DNA of 13,421 nucleotides from Corallococcus sp. GTDB lineage: Bacteria; Bacillota; Clostridia; Christensenellales; CAG-314. The notes beneath the pieces are model-generated. The model saw only the letters and a program-made list of their open reading frames with translations, ran no database searches and was not told where the DNA came from. The translations under genes were made by a program, and so were the position numbers. Positions 1 to 7,051 of this stretch are shown here, in pieces (position 1 is the first letter of the stretch; the number at the start of each line of letters is the position of its first letter). The stretch covers positions 1 to 13,421 of the forward strand of contig JAMPHX010000033.1 in assembly GCA_023663205.1 (NCBI GenBank), in the 5' to 3' direction.

Positions 1-13
1 GTTAAAAATTGGA

Positions 14-35
14 TTTTGGGGCACGTTTTGGGGCA
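14..35. repeat. Tandem 10-bp direct repeat beside the integrase 3' end
   Basis: TTTTGGGGCA occurs at 14-23 and again at 26-35, a period of 12 bp, 6 bp beyond the integrase stop codon. Short direct repeats next to an integrase gene are often its arm-type binding sites. That role is an inference, because no second copy of an attachment core is visible in the window. Confidence 0.45.
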
Positions 36-40
36 TAAAA

Positions 41-1249
41 TTAGTATTTTAATTTCGCCCCTTCTTTTAAGAGAAACTCGTCGGATAGATCCGTATAAGT
101 GTCTCCTAATGCGCCCAACGAATGTCCTACAAATTCGTTACGGGCAACGTCCGCTACGCCGCATTCTTGGCAACGGGTATAAAACGTTGTGCGTAAGTCG
201 TAAAGTTTGTTGTTGGATAATATTTCGTGGAAGCGTTCGCGAATACGGTTTTGAACGTAGAATTTCAGTTCGGTTACACCGTTAAGATACAGTTTTAACA
301 TCGGCGTTATAGGTATCTTTTTATACTCCACTTTACCGTTTTTGCGTTTGCTGTTTATTGTTACAATAAAGTCGCCTTGTATTTTAGCAAAGTAGTATTC
401 GTTGGGACGCATACCTGTATACAACGCCACCGCAAACATAAGTTGGTACGGCGTGTTGGCAGTTTCCGCAAGCAACGTTTGTTCCTGTGCTTTGGTTAAA
501 GCCGAACCGTGCTTGCGTTCGTGCTTTTGCTGAAAGACCAAGTCCATTGGGTTTGCAGTTACTATGCCGTGTCGCATTGCCATCTTAAATATTCCGTTTA
601 ACAAACCGAATGCGTCCTCTGCCGTTTTGTATTTTTGCTGTTCGTTAAGATTATCTATAATTTTTTGACAATCGAACGTGGTTATACTTTTTAGTGGCGC
701 GTTTTCAAATACAGGCTTTAAGTGTAAGTTATATTTACCGAGCGTTACCTTGTACGTTTTAGATACGACCTTGCGTTTGTAGTATGTTTCGAAATAGTAA
801 CTTGCAAATTGATGAAAAGTTGTGGGTACGGCAGATACCGAATTCTTTTTACCAGCCTTTTCCACTTCGTTTAACAACGCAATAAACTTGTCCTTTGCTT
901 TTTGCGCGTCGTTGGCGGAAGCGCAAACGTTGTAACCATTACGCCTATACCGTATTTCGTAGTTCCATGTGTTTTTACCGCTTTTCCTTTGGCGGATATG
1001 GGCTGTACAGCCCTGTACTCTAAATTCTTTTTTGAATGTTTTGGGCATTTTTGAAATCTCCTTTTCGGAAAACTTCAAAGCGCTTTTGTCAGTTAATTGT
1101 TTTGTTTGTAAATCCGAAGGTCGTTCGTCGATTTTATTAAAAGCGATACTATCCGCCGTAGCCTTAAGTATGCTCCGCCCCACTTCGTTGCTTCCTTCGG
1201 GTAAAGATTTGAGAGTCTTTAAGATGTTATCTAAATCTTGATTGGTCAA
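41..1249 (-). CDS. Tyrosine recombinase / integrase
   Basis: This is a site-specific recombinase that would integrate and excise the element. An N-terminal region with the segment RYRRNGYNV (about residues 101-108) precedes a SAM-like core-binding domain (about 145-240) and a catalytic domain. The visible catalytic set is TGMRPNEY with R281, R353 in YDLRTTF, H376 in GHS and the nucleophile Y385. The HxxR histidine is replaced by tyrosine (Y350), and the residue after R353 is T. The farthest-upstream start is a TTG at 1249 without a good ribosome site. An in-frame ATG at 1048-1046 (residue 68) has AAGGAG about nine bases upstream. I keep the long form because the segment before residue 68 reads as continuous helical protein, but the start is uncertain. 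It follows the ribbon-helix-helix gene and probably shares its promoter at about 1670-1698. Confidence 0.9.
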   Translation of the reverse strand: MTNQDLDNILKTLKSLPEGSNEVGRSILKATADSIAFNKIDERPSDLQTKQLTDKSALKFSEKEISKMPKTFKKEFRVQGCTAHIRQRKSGKNTWNYEIRYRRNGYNVCASANDAQKAKDKFIALLNEVEKAGKKNSVSAVPTTFHQFASYYFETYYKRKVVSKTYKVTLGKYNLHLKPVFENAPLKSITTFDCQKIIDNLNEQQKYKTAEDAFGLLNGIFKMAMRHGIVTANPMDLVFQQKHERKHGSALTKAQEQTLLAETANTPYQLMFAVALYTGMRPNEYYFAKIQGDFIVTINSKRKNGKVEYKKIPITPMLKLYLNGVTELKFYVQNRIRERFHEILSNNKLYDLRTTFYTRCQECGVADVARNEFVGHSLGALGDTYTDLSDEFLLKEGAKLKY

Positions 1250-1269
1250 GTATTCTTATTCGGGCGAAA

Positions 1270-1311
1270 TTATTTGTCCTTATTGCGTTGAATACTATGT
1301 TCTCTTTCCAT
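1270..1311 (-). CDS. Possible 13-residue leader ORF upstream of the integrase
   Basis: An ATG at 1311-1309 is preceded by AAAGGAGG with six bases of spacing, the best ribosome site between 1050 and 1330. It opens MEREHSIQRNKDK and stops at 1270. It sits between the stop of the ribbon-helix-helix gene and the TTG start of the integrase, which is 20 bases further on in another frame. It could be a translated leader that controls integrase expression, or the relic of a former integrase start. Nothing but the ribosome site supports translation. Confidence 0.3.
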   Translation of the reverse strand: MEREHSIQRNKDK

Positions 1312-1328
1312 TGCATTCCTCCTTTTGG

Positions 1329-1622
1329 TTAATTATTTTGCTTATCTTTTGCGAATTGTTGTAATTCGCTTTCGAAAAAATCATCGTAACCATCCATAAT
1401 TTTGGCTAACGACAAATCGTGTTCGGCTGCGTCGTCTAGTAAAGACTTGTAGCCTGCCTCAATAAGTTGCACTTTGGTATAACCGTACTTTTTGAGAAAG
1501 TTATCTATTTGTTCCGCTTTCTCTCTCGGTACGCTTGTTCCCCATATCTTACACTTTGCCTTACGTTCCTCTTTGTGAGCGTCTTCGTATCTCTTGTCCT
1601 TGATTGATCTGCTTGTAGACAT
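1329..1622 (-). CDS. Small ribbon-helix-helix-like DNA-binding protein
   Basis: This is a 97-residue, highly charged protein. Residues 22-30 (AKCKIWGTS) look like the DNA-contacting strand of a ribbon-helix-helix fold. They are followed by two helices at about 32-46 and 49-63, the second beginning TKVQLIEAG, and an acidic C-terminal helix. The start is firm: ATG at 1622 with GGAGG seven bases upstream. It lies directly upstream of the integrase and behind a strong promoter with a palindrome at the start of the message, so an autorepressor or an excision accessory factor is the likely role. The fold is judged by eye and the function is inferred from position. Confidence 0.65.
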   Translation of the reverse strand: MSTSRSIKDKRYEDAHKEERKAKCKIWGTSVPREKAEQIDNFLKKYGYTKVQLIEAGYKSLLDDAAEHDLSLAKIMDGYDDFFESELQQFAKDKQNN

Positions 1623-1647
1623 TGTTTTACCTCCGTTTATTGTTGCG

Positions 1648-1661
1648 TCGTATTTATACGA
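1648..1661. promoter_or_regulatory. 14-bp palindrome, candidate operator
   Basis: TCGTATTTATACGA is a TCGTAT/ATACGA inverted repeat with a 2-bp centre. It begins about 2 bases downstream of the predicted transcription start of the 1329-1622 gene. Its position fits a site at which the ribbon-helix-helix protein represses its own operon; this is an inference. Confidence 0.4.
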
Positions 1662-1669
1662 TTGATTGC

Positions 1670-1698
1670 ATTATACCACCTATCGGGTACGGAGTCAA
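1670..1698 (-). promoter_or_regulatory. Sigma-A promoter for the RHH-integrase operon
   Basis: On the minus strand the -35 is TTGACT (1698-1693) and the -10 is TATAAT (1675-1670), with exactly 17 bases between them. Transcription would start near 1663. The -35 lies just after the stop codon of the MobV-like gene. Confidence 0.75.
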
Positions 1699-1714
1699 GA
1701 GGTTTGAGTAAATT

Positions 1715-2479
1715 TCAGTACGGAAGGTCGTCGAAATAGAGTTCGTCATATTGGTCGTTAGGTTCACGGTTAAAGCGTTGCTGCTGTTGTTGGTTAGTAT
1801 TCTTTATTAGAGAATAACTCTGTCCGCGTTTGGCGTTATACTGTCTGGATATGCGTTTATAGAAGTCTTCCTGTAAGTCCGAAAAAGAAGTAAGTCCTCC
1901 GCGTTGTTTCCAAAACTCGGTATGAGATAGACGGGGTTGGTATACGTCGTTGTGGAATGTATAAATTGGTGTATCAAATTCGTCGCGTAATTGCAGTTTT
2001 GAGCCTTTGGCACTGCGTACGTTCGACATTACCTTGCTTTGCCACTGTTCGGTTATTGGCAGATAATATACGAATAGATTTCGCCTGTTCGGCTCGGTTA
2101 CGGTTAACGCGCAGATAATGTTTTTATCCGTATGCAAGTAACCTATTTTATCTATTGCGTACTTGTAGCAATTGATGAAGTACATTCGTATTTCGTCTTT
2201 ATCCGGAAAACCCGACCAAAATTCATGGTTGCCGCCGAATTGGAGACATTCCAATACTATGTTCTTTCCTCTATTGTTCAGTTGGACGTTGAGAGACTTT
2301 ATTACTTCCTGCCATGCCTGTTCGATTGGCTTGTCCATACGTTTGAGATACTTGACTGTAAACTGCTGTTCGCAGTTATGTAAGTATTCGTCTATATTGG
2401 GTAATTCGTTCCTCTTGTGCGTTATTACCGAAATTGTAGCGTGTTTATCCCGTACCCTATTGCCGTCCTGCTTCGGCAA
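1715..2479 (-). CDS. MobV/Pre-like plasmid recombination protein, HUH motif degenerate
   Basis: The order of segments resembles MobV/Pre relaxases: a helix of the type YFINCYKYAIDKIGY (100-114), a strand pair leading to YYLPIT (138-143), then LSHTEFWKQRGG and a LQEDFYKRIS...RG segment (about 184-219). In active MobV proteins the central strand carries HxDExxPHxH. Here the place holds TVTEPNRRNLF (126-136), with no paired histidines, so nicking activity is doubtful. The first standard start is TTG at 2479, which has no ribosome site. The frame stays open upstream to an ATA codon at 2521-2519, where an AGGAGGT site is correctly placed, so the protein is probably 14 residues longer. The C-terminus is rich in Gln and Asp. 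A replication or mobilization accessory role is possible. Confidence 0.6.
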   Translation of the reverse strand: MPKQDGNRVRDKHATISVITHKRNELPNIDEYLHNCEQQFTVKYLKRMDKPIEQAWQEVIKSLNVQLNNRGKNIVLECLQFGGNHEFWSGFPDKDEIRMYFINCYKYAIDKIGYLHTDKNIICALTVTEPNRRNLFVYYLPITEQWQSKVMSNVRSAKGSKLQLRDEFDTPIYTFHNDVYQPRLSHTEFWKQRGGLTSFSDLQEDFYKRISRQYNAKRGQSYSLIKNTNQQQQQRFNREPNDQYDELYFDDLPY

Positions 2480-2523
2480 TAGAACATACTTGTTCCTGTA
2501 ATACTTCGGTGCTTGATATATTC

Positions 2524-2537
2524 TGTTTCACCTCCTT
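2524..2537 (-). promoter_or_regulatory. Ribosome binding site pointing to a non-AUG start
   Basis: The minus strand reads AAAGGAGGTGAAACAGA followed by ATA TAT CAA in the frame of the MobV-like gene. GGAGG is 9 bases from the ATA. No ATG, GTG or TTG lies between this site and the TTG at 2479, which is about 50 bases away and too far to be served by it. Confidence 0.5.
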
Positions 2538-2561
2538 TGTATGTATTTGCAAGGATAAAGC

Positions 2562-2591
2562 AAAATCGGTCCCGTAAGGAAACCGACTTTT
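2562..2591 (-). terminator. Hairpin with U-rich flank between the wHTH and MobV-like genes
   Basis: The stem pairs AAAATCGGT with ACCGA-C-TTTT (one bulged C), and the loop contains GTAA flanked by CC/GG. On the minus strand the stem is followed by TTTTGCTTT. It could end transcription of the 2689-3222 gene, or sit in the leader of the MobV-like mRNA, since it lies 40-70 bases upstream of that gene's ribosome site. A weak promoter with -10 CATAAT lies just upstream on this strand (about 2605). Confidence 0.45.
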
Positions 2592-2688
2592 GATCTTAGT
2601 CTATTATGTTGTAAAAAAATATCCCTACAAGAGGTATACCAATTTTCACCCATAAATTTGACAAATATAAATATTTTGTATTGAAAAA

Positions 2689-3222
2689 TTATTTCTTGTG
2701 GTAAAACTTATCTTTCTTGGCTTGCTGCTCGGCTTTCATTTTTTTGACGATTTCTCCTTGAAATTGAATATCCTGTTTGGAAAACTTCTCGTCGTAGTAG
2801 CCCGGAATGAATTTGTATAACGACCAGTCCCAATCGCGAAAACCGCAAGGGTTATCCGGATCGTAGAGTTTTTCTATTGTAAGCGCCGTATCTTCTAAGG
2901 GAGTATTTTCTCCGTTGTAGGAATATTTATTACGCTTTTGTTTGCCCGTTGGTGTGAATACGGGCTCGCGGATAATTAGTTGCTTGTTTTCCAAATTACG
3001 TAAATGCGTTTGAATTGTGCGGACGGATACGTTAAGAAGTTTGGCGAGTATTTGCATATTAAGGGGTTGACCGTTATTGGCGCGAATGTAATTGAGAATC
3101 ATCTCCTCGCGATCGGAAGGAGTAGGTTTTCTGTACTCCGGCTCTATCTGATCGTCCCAACCGTCGTTCTTTATTTTACGTTTGTCTACAAATTCTACTA
3201 TGCCGTATCCTTTACGTTTCAT
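2689..3222 (-). CDS. Winged helix-turn-helix protein
   Basis: This is a 177-residue protein with a winged-helix domain at about 36-102. SDREEMILNYIRANNG forms the first helix, LAKLLNVSVRTIQTHLRNLE gives the helix-turn-helix, and QLIIREPVFTP...RNKYSY the wing. A Trp/Asp-rich middle (CGFRDWDWSLYKF) and a very lysine-rich tail follow. It is likely a regulator or replication accessory factor of the mobile element; I do not recognise a named family. There is no ribosome site before the ATG at 3222. Instead the -10 box ends six bases upstream, so the message may be leaderless. A hairpin about 100 bases downstream could terminate it. Confidence 0.7.
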   Translation of the reverse strand: MKRKGYGIVEFVDKRKIKNDGWDDQIEPEYRKPTPSDREEMILNYIRANNGQPLNMQILAKLLNVSVRTIQTHLRNLENKQLIIREPVFTPTGKQKRNKYSYNGENTPLEDTALTIEKLYDPDNPCGFRDWDWSLYKFIPGYYDEKFSKQDIQFQGEIVKKMKAEQQAKKDKFYHKK

Positions 3223-3228
3223 AACGGT

Positions 3229-3257
3229 ATTTTAACATAAAACCTATTAAAATTCAA
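3229..3257 (-). promoter_or_regulatory. Promoter of the wHTH gene, with palindrome over the -35
   Basis: The -35 is TTGAAT (3257-3252) and the -10 is TAAAAT (3234-3229), with a 17-base spacer. Only six bases separate the -10 from the ATG, so the predicted start falls on or beside the initiation codon. The perfect 10-bp palindrome TTCAATTGAA (3253-3262) covers the -35 and may be an operator for this gene's own product. Confidence 0.6.
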
Positions 3258-3292
3258 TTGAAATACACCTACCGCTGCCTGTGGCAAAAATG

Positions 3293-3389
3293 GGCATTTT
3301 TTCGATGCCTAAGCAGGATAAGGAAGGTGGTACTTTCCGCACCACCTTCGTCTCTTAACAAGCGGGAAACCCGCCTGTATTGTTGTTAA
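3293..3389. other. Intergenic region with three consecutive stem-loops
   Basis: Between the Res stop and the wHTH promoter there are three hairpins. Stem 1: GGCAT (3293-3297) with ATGCC (3305-3309). On the minus strand it is followed by CATTTTTG, so it can act as a terminator. Stem 2: GAAGGTGGT (3323-3331) with ACCACCTTC (3341-3349), 9 bp with a 9-base loop and no U-tract. Stem 3: GCGGG-AAA-CCCGC (3362-3374), extended outward by TTAACAA (3355-3361) pairing with TTGTTAA (3383-3389) across an 8-base bulge. Together they probably end and protect the defence-operon transcript, though a structured RNA cannot be excluded. Confidence 0.6.
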
Positions 3390-3401
3390 AAATTTGAGTT
3401 T

Positions 3402-6400
3402 TTACCTATTCATAATATTCATTAAATCGTTATAAGTTGTTGCGACGTCGTAGCGGACGGTACCGTTGTTGATACTTGCAAACAACTTCTTTGCGCAACT
3501 TATCTTTGCTGATTCTACTTTCTTTAATTGCAAACTCTCCATGCTGCCTTTTGTTTCGGCAATAAAGTAAATGTACTTCACCGCGCCTTCGTAAAACGCT
3601 ATAGCCCAGTCCGGCGAATAGTCTCCAACGGGCGTTGGGATCTTAAACGAGTGCGGCAGTTTGGCGTACACACAAACTTTGCCTTCGTCACGTTCTAAGT
3701 CAATAGCAAAATCTTTCTCCGTCTTGCTGTCAATTACTACATACGGCGTAATGTGCTTGTCCGCTTTCACTACCCTGTCAAAATCTATTACGCCCTTTTC
3801 CGCCGTGAAGATATCGCTTGTATACGGTTCCTCGTCTGTAACGTTGTATTTTATTTCATCGACAATCATCGTTGCCTTTTGTTCGTTAATGTAATTTGTG
3901 GCTTTGTTGATAAACTCCTCGGGATTGTTCTTAAACATTGCAAACACTTCGCGGCTGATACCTTTCAAAATCCTTGCAACAGTCTTTCGTGTAAGCGTTG
4001 TTCCCTGACTGATTTTACCAATCAAATCGTACGTAACGTTGGATCGACCGGTATTACGTAGCGTTGTGGTACGAGTTTTGCCTTCCGTAAAGTCAACGGA
4101 ATCCTTGCCTTGACTACCTACTGTGCGAACGTATGTTACTTCCGTAACGTACATTTTTTCGTCAAGCGCACTAATTGCCTTTTCGACAAGTTCATCACTG
4201 TCAAACGATACGGTATAGGCGTATTTATGGTTGATTCGCTTCCAAAGCGCTTGAAATTCCTTCTTGGCAAAGTTTTCGTTCAACTTGTTTTGCGTAATCT
4301 TGGGATTGTTTGCAGGAACGATAATTTCCGCAAGTACCTTTTCATCAAATACGCCCTGAACAAGTTTGTGCACGCCGTCCGCAATTTCGGCAATTTCCGG
4401 CGGAAGCGTTGCAAAAGCGCCGCTTTCCTGCGCGTATCTATACTTATCCGTTACGTTGCCGTCGTAGTCTATGTAACCGTTGTAACCTAAATAGCGTTCG
4501 ATAATAACCGCTTCCTCCTTGGTTATTTCGTGCGGCTCGCCGTTCAATTTGACAACCTTACCCACAAAGTATTCTCTCGTAGCCTTTGTCGGGCGTTCAT
4601 AAAGCGTTTCTTTAATTTCCTTTTGCAAGCCGCCGACAAACGTTTTGTAACTGTCGCTTGCAATTACCGTAAGTACGTTTATGTCGTGTACTTTTAGTCC
4701 GTGCACCGATCCGTCAATCCTATCGCCATAACGGTTGACGCACAATCTCATACCGCGCCCGACTTCCTGACGTTTGTTAACTTCACTGTTGGATTGCTTG
4801 AGAGTGCAAATTTGGAATACGTTGGGGTTATCCCAACCTTCACGCAATGCCGAATGCGAAAAGATAAAGCGCGTAGGCTCTTCGAAGGACAATAACCGTT
4901 CCTTGTTTTTAAGTATCAAATCGTAAGCTGATATATCGTCGCAAATGCCGCGTTTTTCCACCGAGTTAACTGCGCGGTTGGTCTTTTTATCTATCGAGAA
5001 GTAGCCCTTGTGTACGTCGTGAACGCTGAACTTCTTGAGATAATTTATATACGGACTTTCGTAAACTGTTATATAGCCGTTGAGAATATCCACATATTCC
5101 TGCTCGAACATCTGCCCAAAGTCGCCCAACAACTCCTTGCCGTCCTCATCATACTGTCTGTAATGCGCAACTTCGTCAATAAAGAACAACGACAAACACT
5201 TGATGCCCAAGTTAAACAACTTTTCTTCCTTTTCGAAGTGCGACAATATAGTTTCGCGAATTTGAATACGACGCATATCGCGCTCGGATATATCTCCGCG
5301 CACTTCGCCAACAGCAAGCGTAATTCCGTTTAGGAAAGTTACCGTGTTGTTTATTGGATTGATTTCCTTGACGACGTAACCGTTCTTGTACTGTTCAAGC
5401 GGCGGCATATTACCGCCTGCAGATAATTCATACAAATTGTCGTTTACGCCGACTATACGCGTTTCACGATTGATACTCTTGCTGTAATTTATTTCGAAAG
5501 TCATACGCGCCATAGGCGGCTTTTTAGGATCGAGCAAGATTTGCGAAAGATACACGAATCCGTCCGTGCCGCGCAAATTACGCAATTCGAAGCCTTTTAC
5601 TTCTATTCTTTTAACAAGTTTCTTTTGATAAGCGTCTAACGCATCCAAAACATAAACAAGGTTGTGTACGTCCTTGTGCGTTGCCGAATAATTAAGCGCA
5701 AACAACGGCTTAAATAACTTGATGCTTGCTTGCGTTGCGTCGCCGCCGAGTTTTTGCGGTTCATCGAGTATCACAATAGGACGGTTTGCCGCAATTACGT
5801 CAATAGGACGGCGACTGCCGAAACTGTCCTGCTTGCTGTAAATGATACGCGCGGCTTCGTTTTTTGCGCCTTCCTTCAAGGACGACGCAAACGCCTGCGA
5901 GTTGATAATCATAACGTAGATATCTTTGCTTGCAGAAAAGTTGTCCAACTGATTAAGATTCTTGCTGTTGTACACAAAATAACGGGCCTTTTTGCCATAT
6001 TGCTCAAAAAAGTGTTCTTCCATTACGTCAAATGATTTTTTGACGCCTTCGCGTATGGCAATGCTCGGCACAACCACGATAAACTTGCTCCAGCCGTACT
6101 TTTTGTTCAATTCGAACATCGTCTTTATGTAGCAATACGTTTTGCCCGTACCCGTTTCCATTTCGATATCCAAAGCGCAACGACAGTTTGCGCCGAACGA
6201 CTGAGAAAGAGCAACCGACTGCTTTATATTATTTTCCAATTGCAAGGCGCGGACGTTATCCAACAACTGCCCGACAGTCAGTTCAATTTCCGCATTGCCG
6301 AATCCGTTGCCGTCGCCACCGATAAAAGTTGTTTCGTCCTCGAATATCGAATATTGCACGTTACTTTGCATTTTGCATAAATCGCGCAGATACGAAACGC

Positions 6401-6488
6401 GATCGTTGAACGGCTGCCCGTCAAACGCCTTTACAACCGCTTCTACCGCTTCCGTTTGATATTTTTGTATCTTAAATTTGAATTTCAT
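3402..6488 (-). CDS. res: Type III restriction enzyme, Res subunit (helicase-nuclease)
   Basis: This is the ATP-dependent translocase and endonuclease of a type III restriction-modification system. It works only in complex with Mod and cuts DNA near unmethylated sites. Helicase motifs are clear: Walker A METGTGKT (110-117), a DEAD-like DEPQ (242-245), SATH (268-271), ALREGWDNPN (547-556) and QEVGRGMR (574-581). The C-terminal nuclease has the PD-(D/E)xK arrangement, with SPDW (PD at 959-960) and FIAETKG (E978, K980). The 1028-residue length suits the family and no key residue is missing. The ATG at 6488 overlaps the TGA of the HEPN-like gene as ATGA, which implies coupled translation. It is the last gene of the operon, and three stem-loops follow it. 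Confidence 0.95.
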   Translation of the reverse strand: MKFKFKIQKYQTEAVEAVVKAFDGQPFNDRVSYLRDLCKMQSNVQYSIFEDETTFIGGDGNGFGNAEIELTVGQLLDNVRALQLENNIKQSVALSQSFGANCRCALDIEMETGTGKTYCYIKTMFELNKKYGWSKFIVVVPSIAIREGVKKSFDVMEEHFFEQYGKKARYFVYNSKNLNQLDNFSASKDIYVMIINSQAFASSLKEGAKNEAARIIYSKQDSFGSRRPIDVIAANRPIVILDEPQKLGGDATQASIKLFKPLFALNYSATHKDVHNLVYVLDALDAYQKKLVKRIEVKGFELRNLRGTDGFVYLSQILLDPKKPPMARMTFEINYSKSINRETRIVGVNDNLYELSAGGNMPPLEQYKNGYVVKEINPINNTVTFLNGITLAVGEVRGDISERDMRRIQIRETILSHFEKEEKLFNLGIKCLSLFFIDEVAHYRQYDEDGKELLGDFGQMFEQEYVDILNGYITVYESPYINYLKKFSVHDVHKGYFSIDKKTNRAVNSVEKRGICDDISAYDLILKNKERLLSFEEPTRFIFSHSALREGWDNPNVFQICTLKQSNSEVNKRQEVGRGMRLCVNRYGDRIDGSVHGLKVHDINVLTVIASDSYKTFVGGLQKEIKETLYERPTKATREYFVGKVVKLNGEPHEITKEEAVIIERYLGYNGYIDYDGNVTDKYRYAQESGAFATLPPEIAEIADGVHKLVQGVFDEKVLAEIIVPANNPKITQNKLNENFAKKEFQALWKRINHKYAYTVSFDSDELVEKAISALDEKMYVTEVTYVRTVGSQGKDSVDFTEGKTRTTTLRNTGRSNVTYDLIGKISQGTTLTRKTVARILKGISREVFAMFKNNPEEFINKATNYINEQKATMIVDEIKYNVTDEEPYTSDIFTAEKGVIDFDRVVKADKHITPYVVIDSKTEKDFAIDLERDEGKVCVYAKLPHSFKIPTPVGDYSPDWAIAFYEGAVKYIYFIAETKGSMESLQLKKVESAKISCAKKLFASINNGTVRYDVATTYNDLMNIMNR

Positions 6489-7051
6489 TTTTTATTCTCT
6501 TTTCTATAATCTAATTGCGTTAATATAAAATCAAAAATTGCATTTGTTCCCAAGCAAATATTGTCGACGTCAACACCATTAGAAAGATCGATTCCACTAG
6601 TAGGTGCTTCTATTTCAACAAACCATTTATTAGTCATCATTTTAAACAAATCCACCATTTGATATAATAATTTGATATGTTTTTTCTCTACGCCTTGAAA
6701 AATAGTTTCAAGCATTTCATGCGTAAATTTGTTACGAATTTGTTTTGCTTCTAAAAAGAAATCGTAATCTTCTTTACTAATGATTCCGTTGTCTTGTAAA
6801 AACAAGAATGATGCCTTCAATTCATCTTTGTTCCCCTTTTCATCAACTATACGGTTTTTAATTTTTGTATAATATTCTCTACTATATTTCATTTCCACCT
6901 TACCATCTACAGTATGAAATCCATTGCAGAAAAAAGCCTGAACATTACTTTTAACAAATTCCGTCATGCATTCATAAATGGCAATAAATAATGATATAGT
7001 ATGAAGGTTTTTTGAGAGGTTATTCTTGTTTAGATTATTCAATATATCCAT
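6485..7051 (-). CDS. HEPN-like protein, putative ribonuclease, between mod and res
   Basis: This 188-residue, predominantly alpha-helical protein is not a standard type III component. Its key feature is KQIRNKFTHEM, which contains R106 and H111 spaced R-x4-H. That is the catalytic signature of HEPN ribonucleases, with an N following the R as often seen. It lies at the end of a long helix, and further helices follow (about 122-142 and 168-182). HEPN proteins are known in abortive infection, toxin-antitoxin pairs and anticodon nucleases tied to restriction systems (PrrC, RloC). The ATG overlaps the Mod stop (TAATG) and its stop overlaps the Res ATG. By hand count the gene is about 30% GC against about 45-50% in its neighbours, suggesting insertion by transfer. 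Assignment rests on one motif and helical character. A non-catalytic HEPN scaffold is the alternative. Confidence 0.6.
   Translation of the reverse strand: MDILNNLNKNNLSKNLHTISLFIAIYECMTEFVKSNVQAFFCNGFHTVDGKVEMKYSREYYTKIKNRIVDEKGNKDELKASFLFLQDNGIISKEDYDFFLEAKQIRNKFTHEMLETIFQGVEKKHIKLLYQMVDLFKMMTNKWFVEIEAPTSGIDLSNGVDVDNICLGTNAIFDFILTQLDYRKENKK

Noticed and set aside
1249..1311. Programmed frameshift joining the 13-codon leader to the integrase
   Set aside because: No slippery heptamer is present, and both frames contain stops in the 20-base gap.
3322..3389. CRISPR-like or terminal inverted repeats of an insertion sequence
   Set aside because: The inverted repeats are local hairpins with short loops. 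There are no regularly spaced repeats, no transposase and no target duplication.
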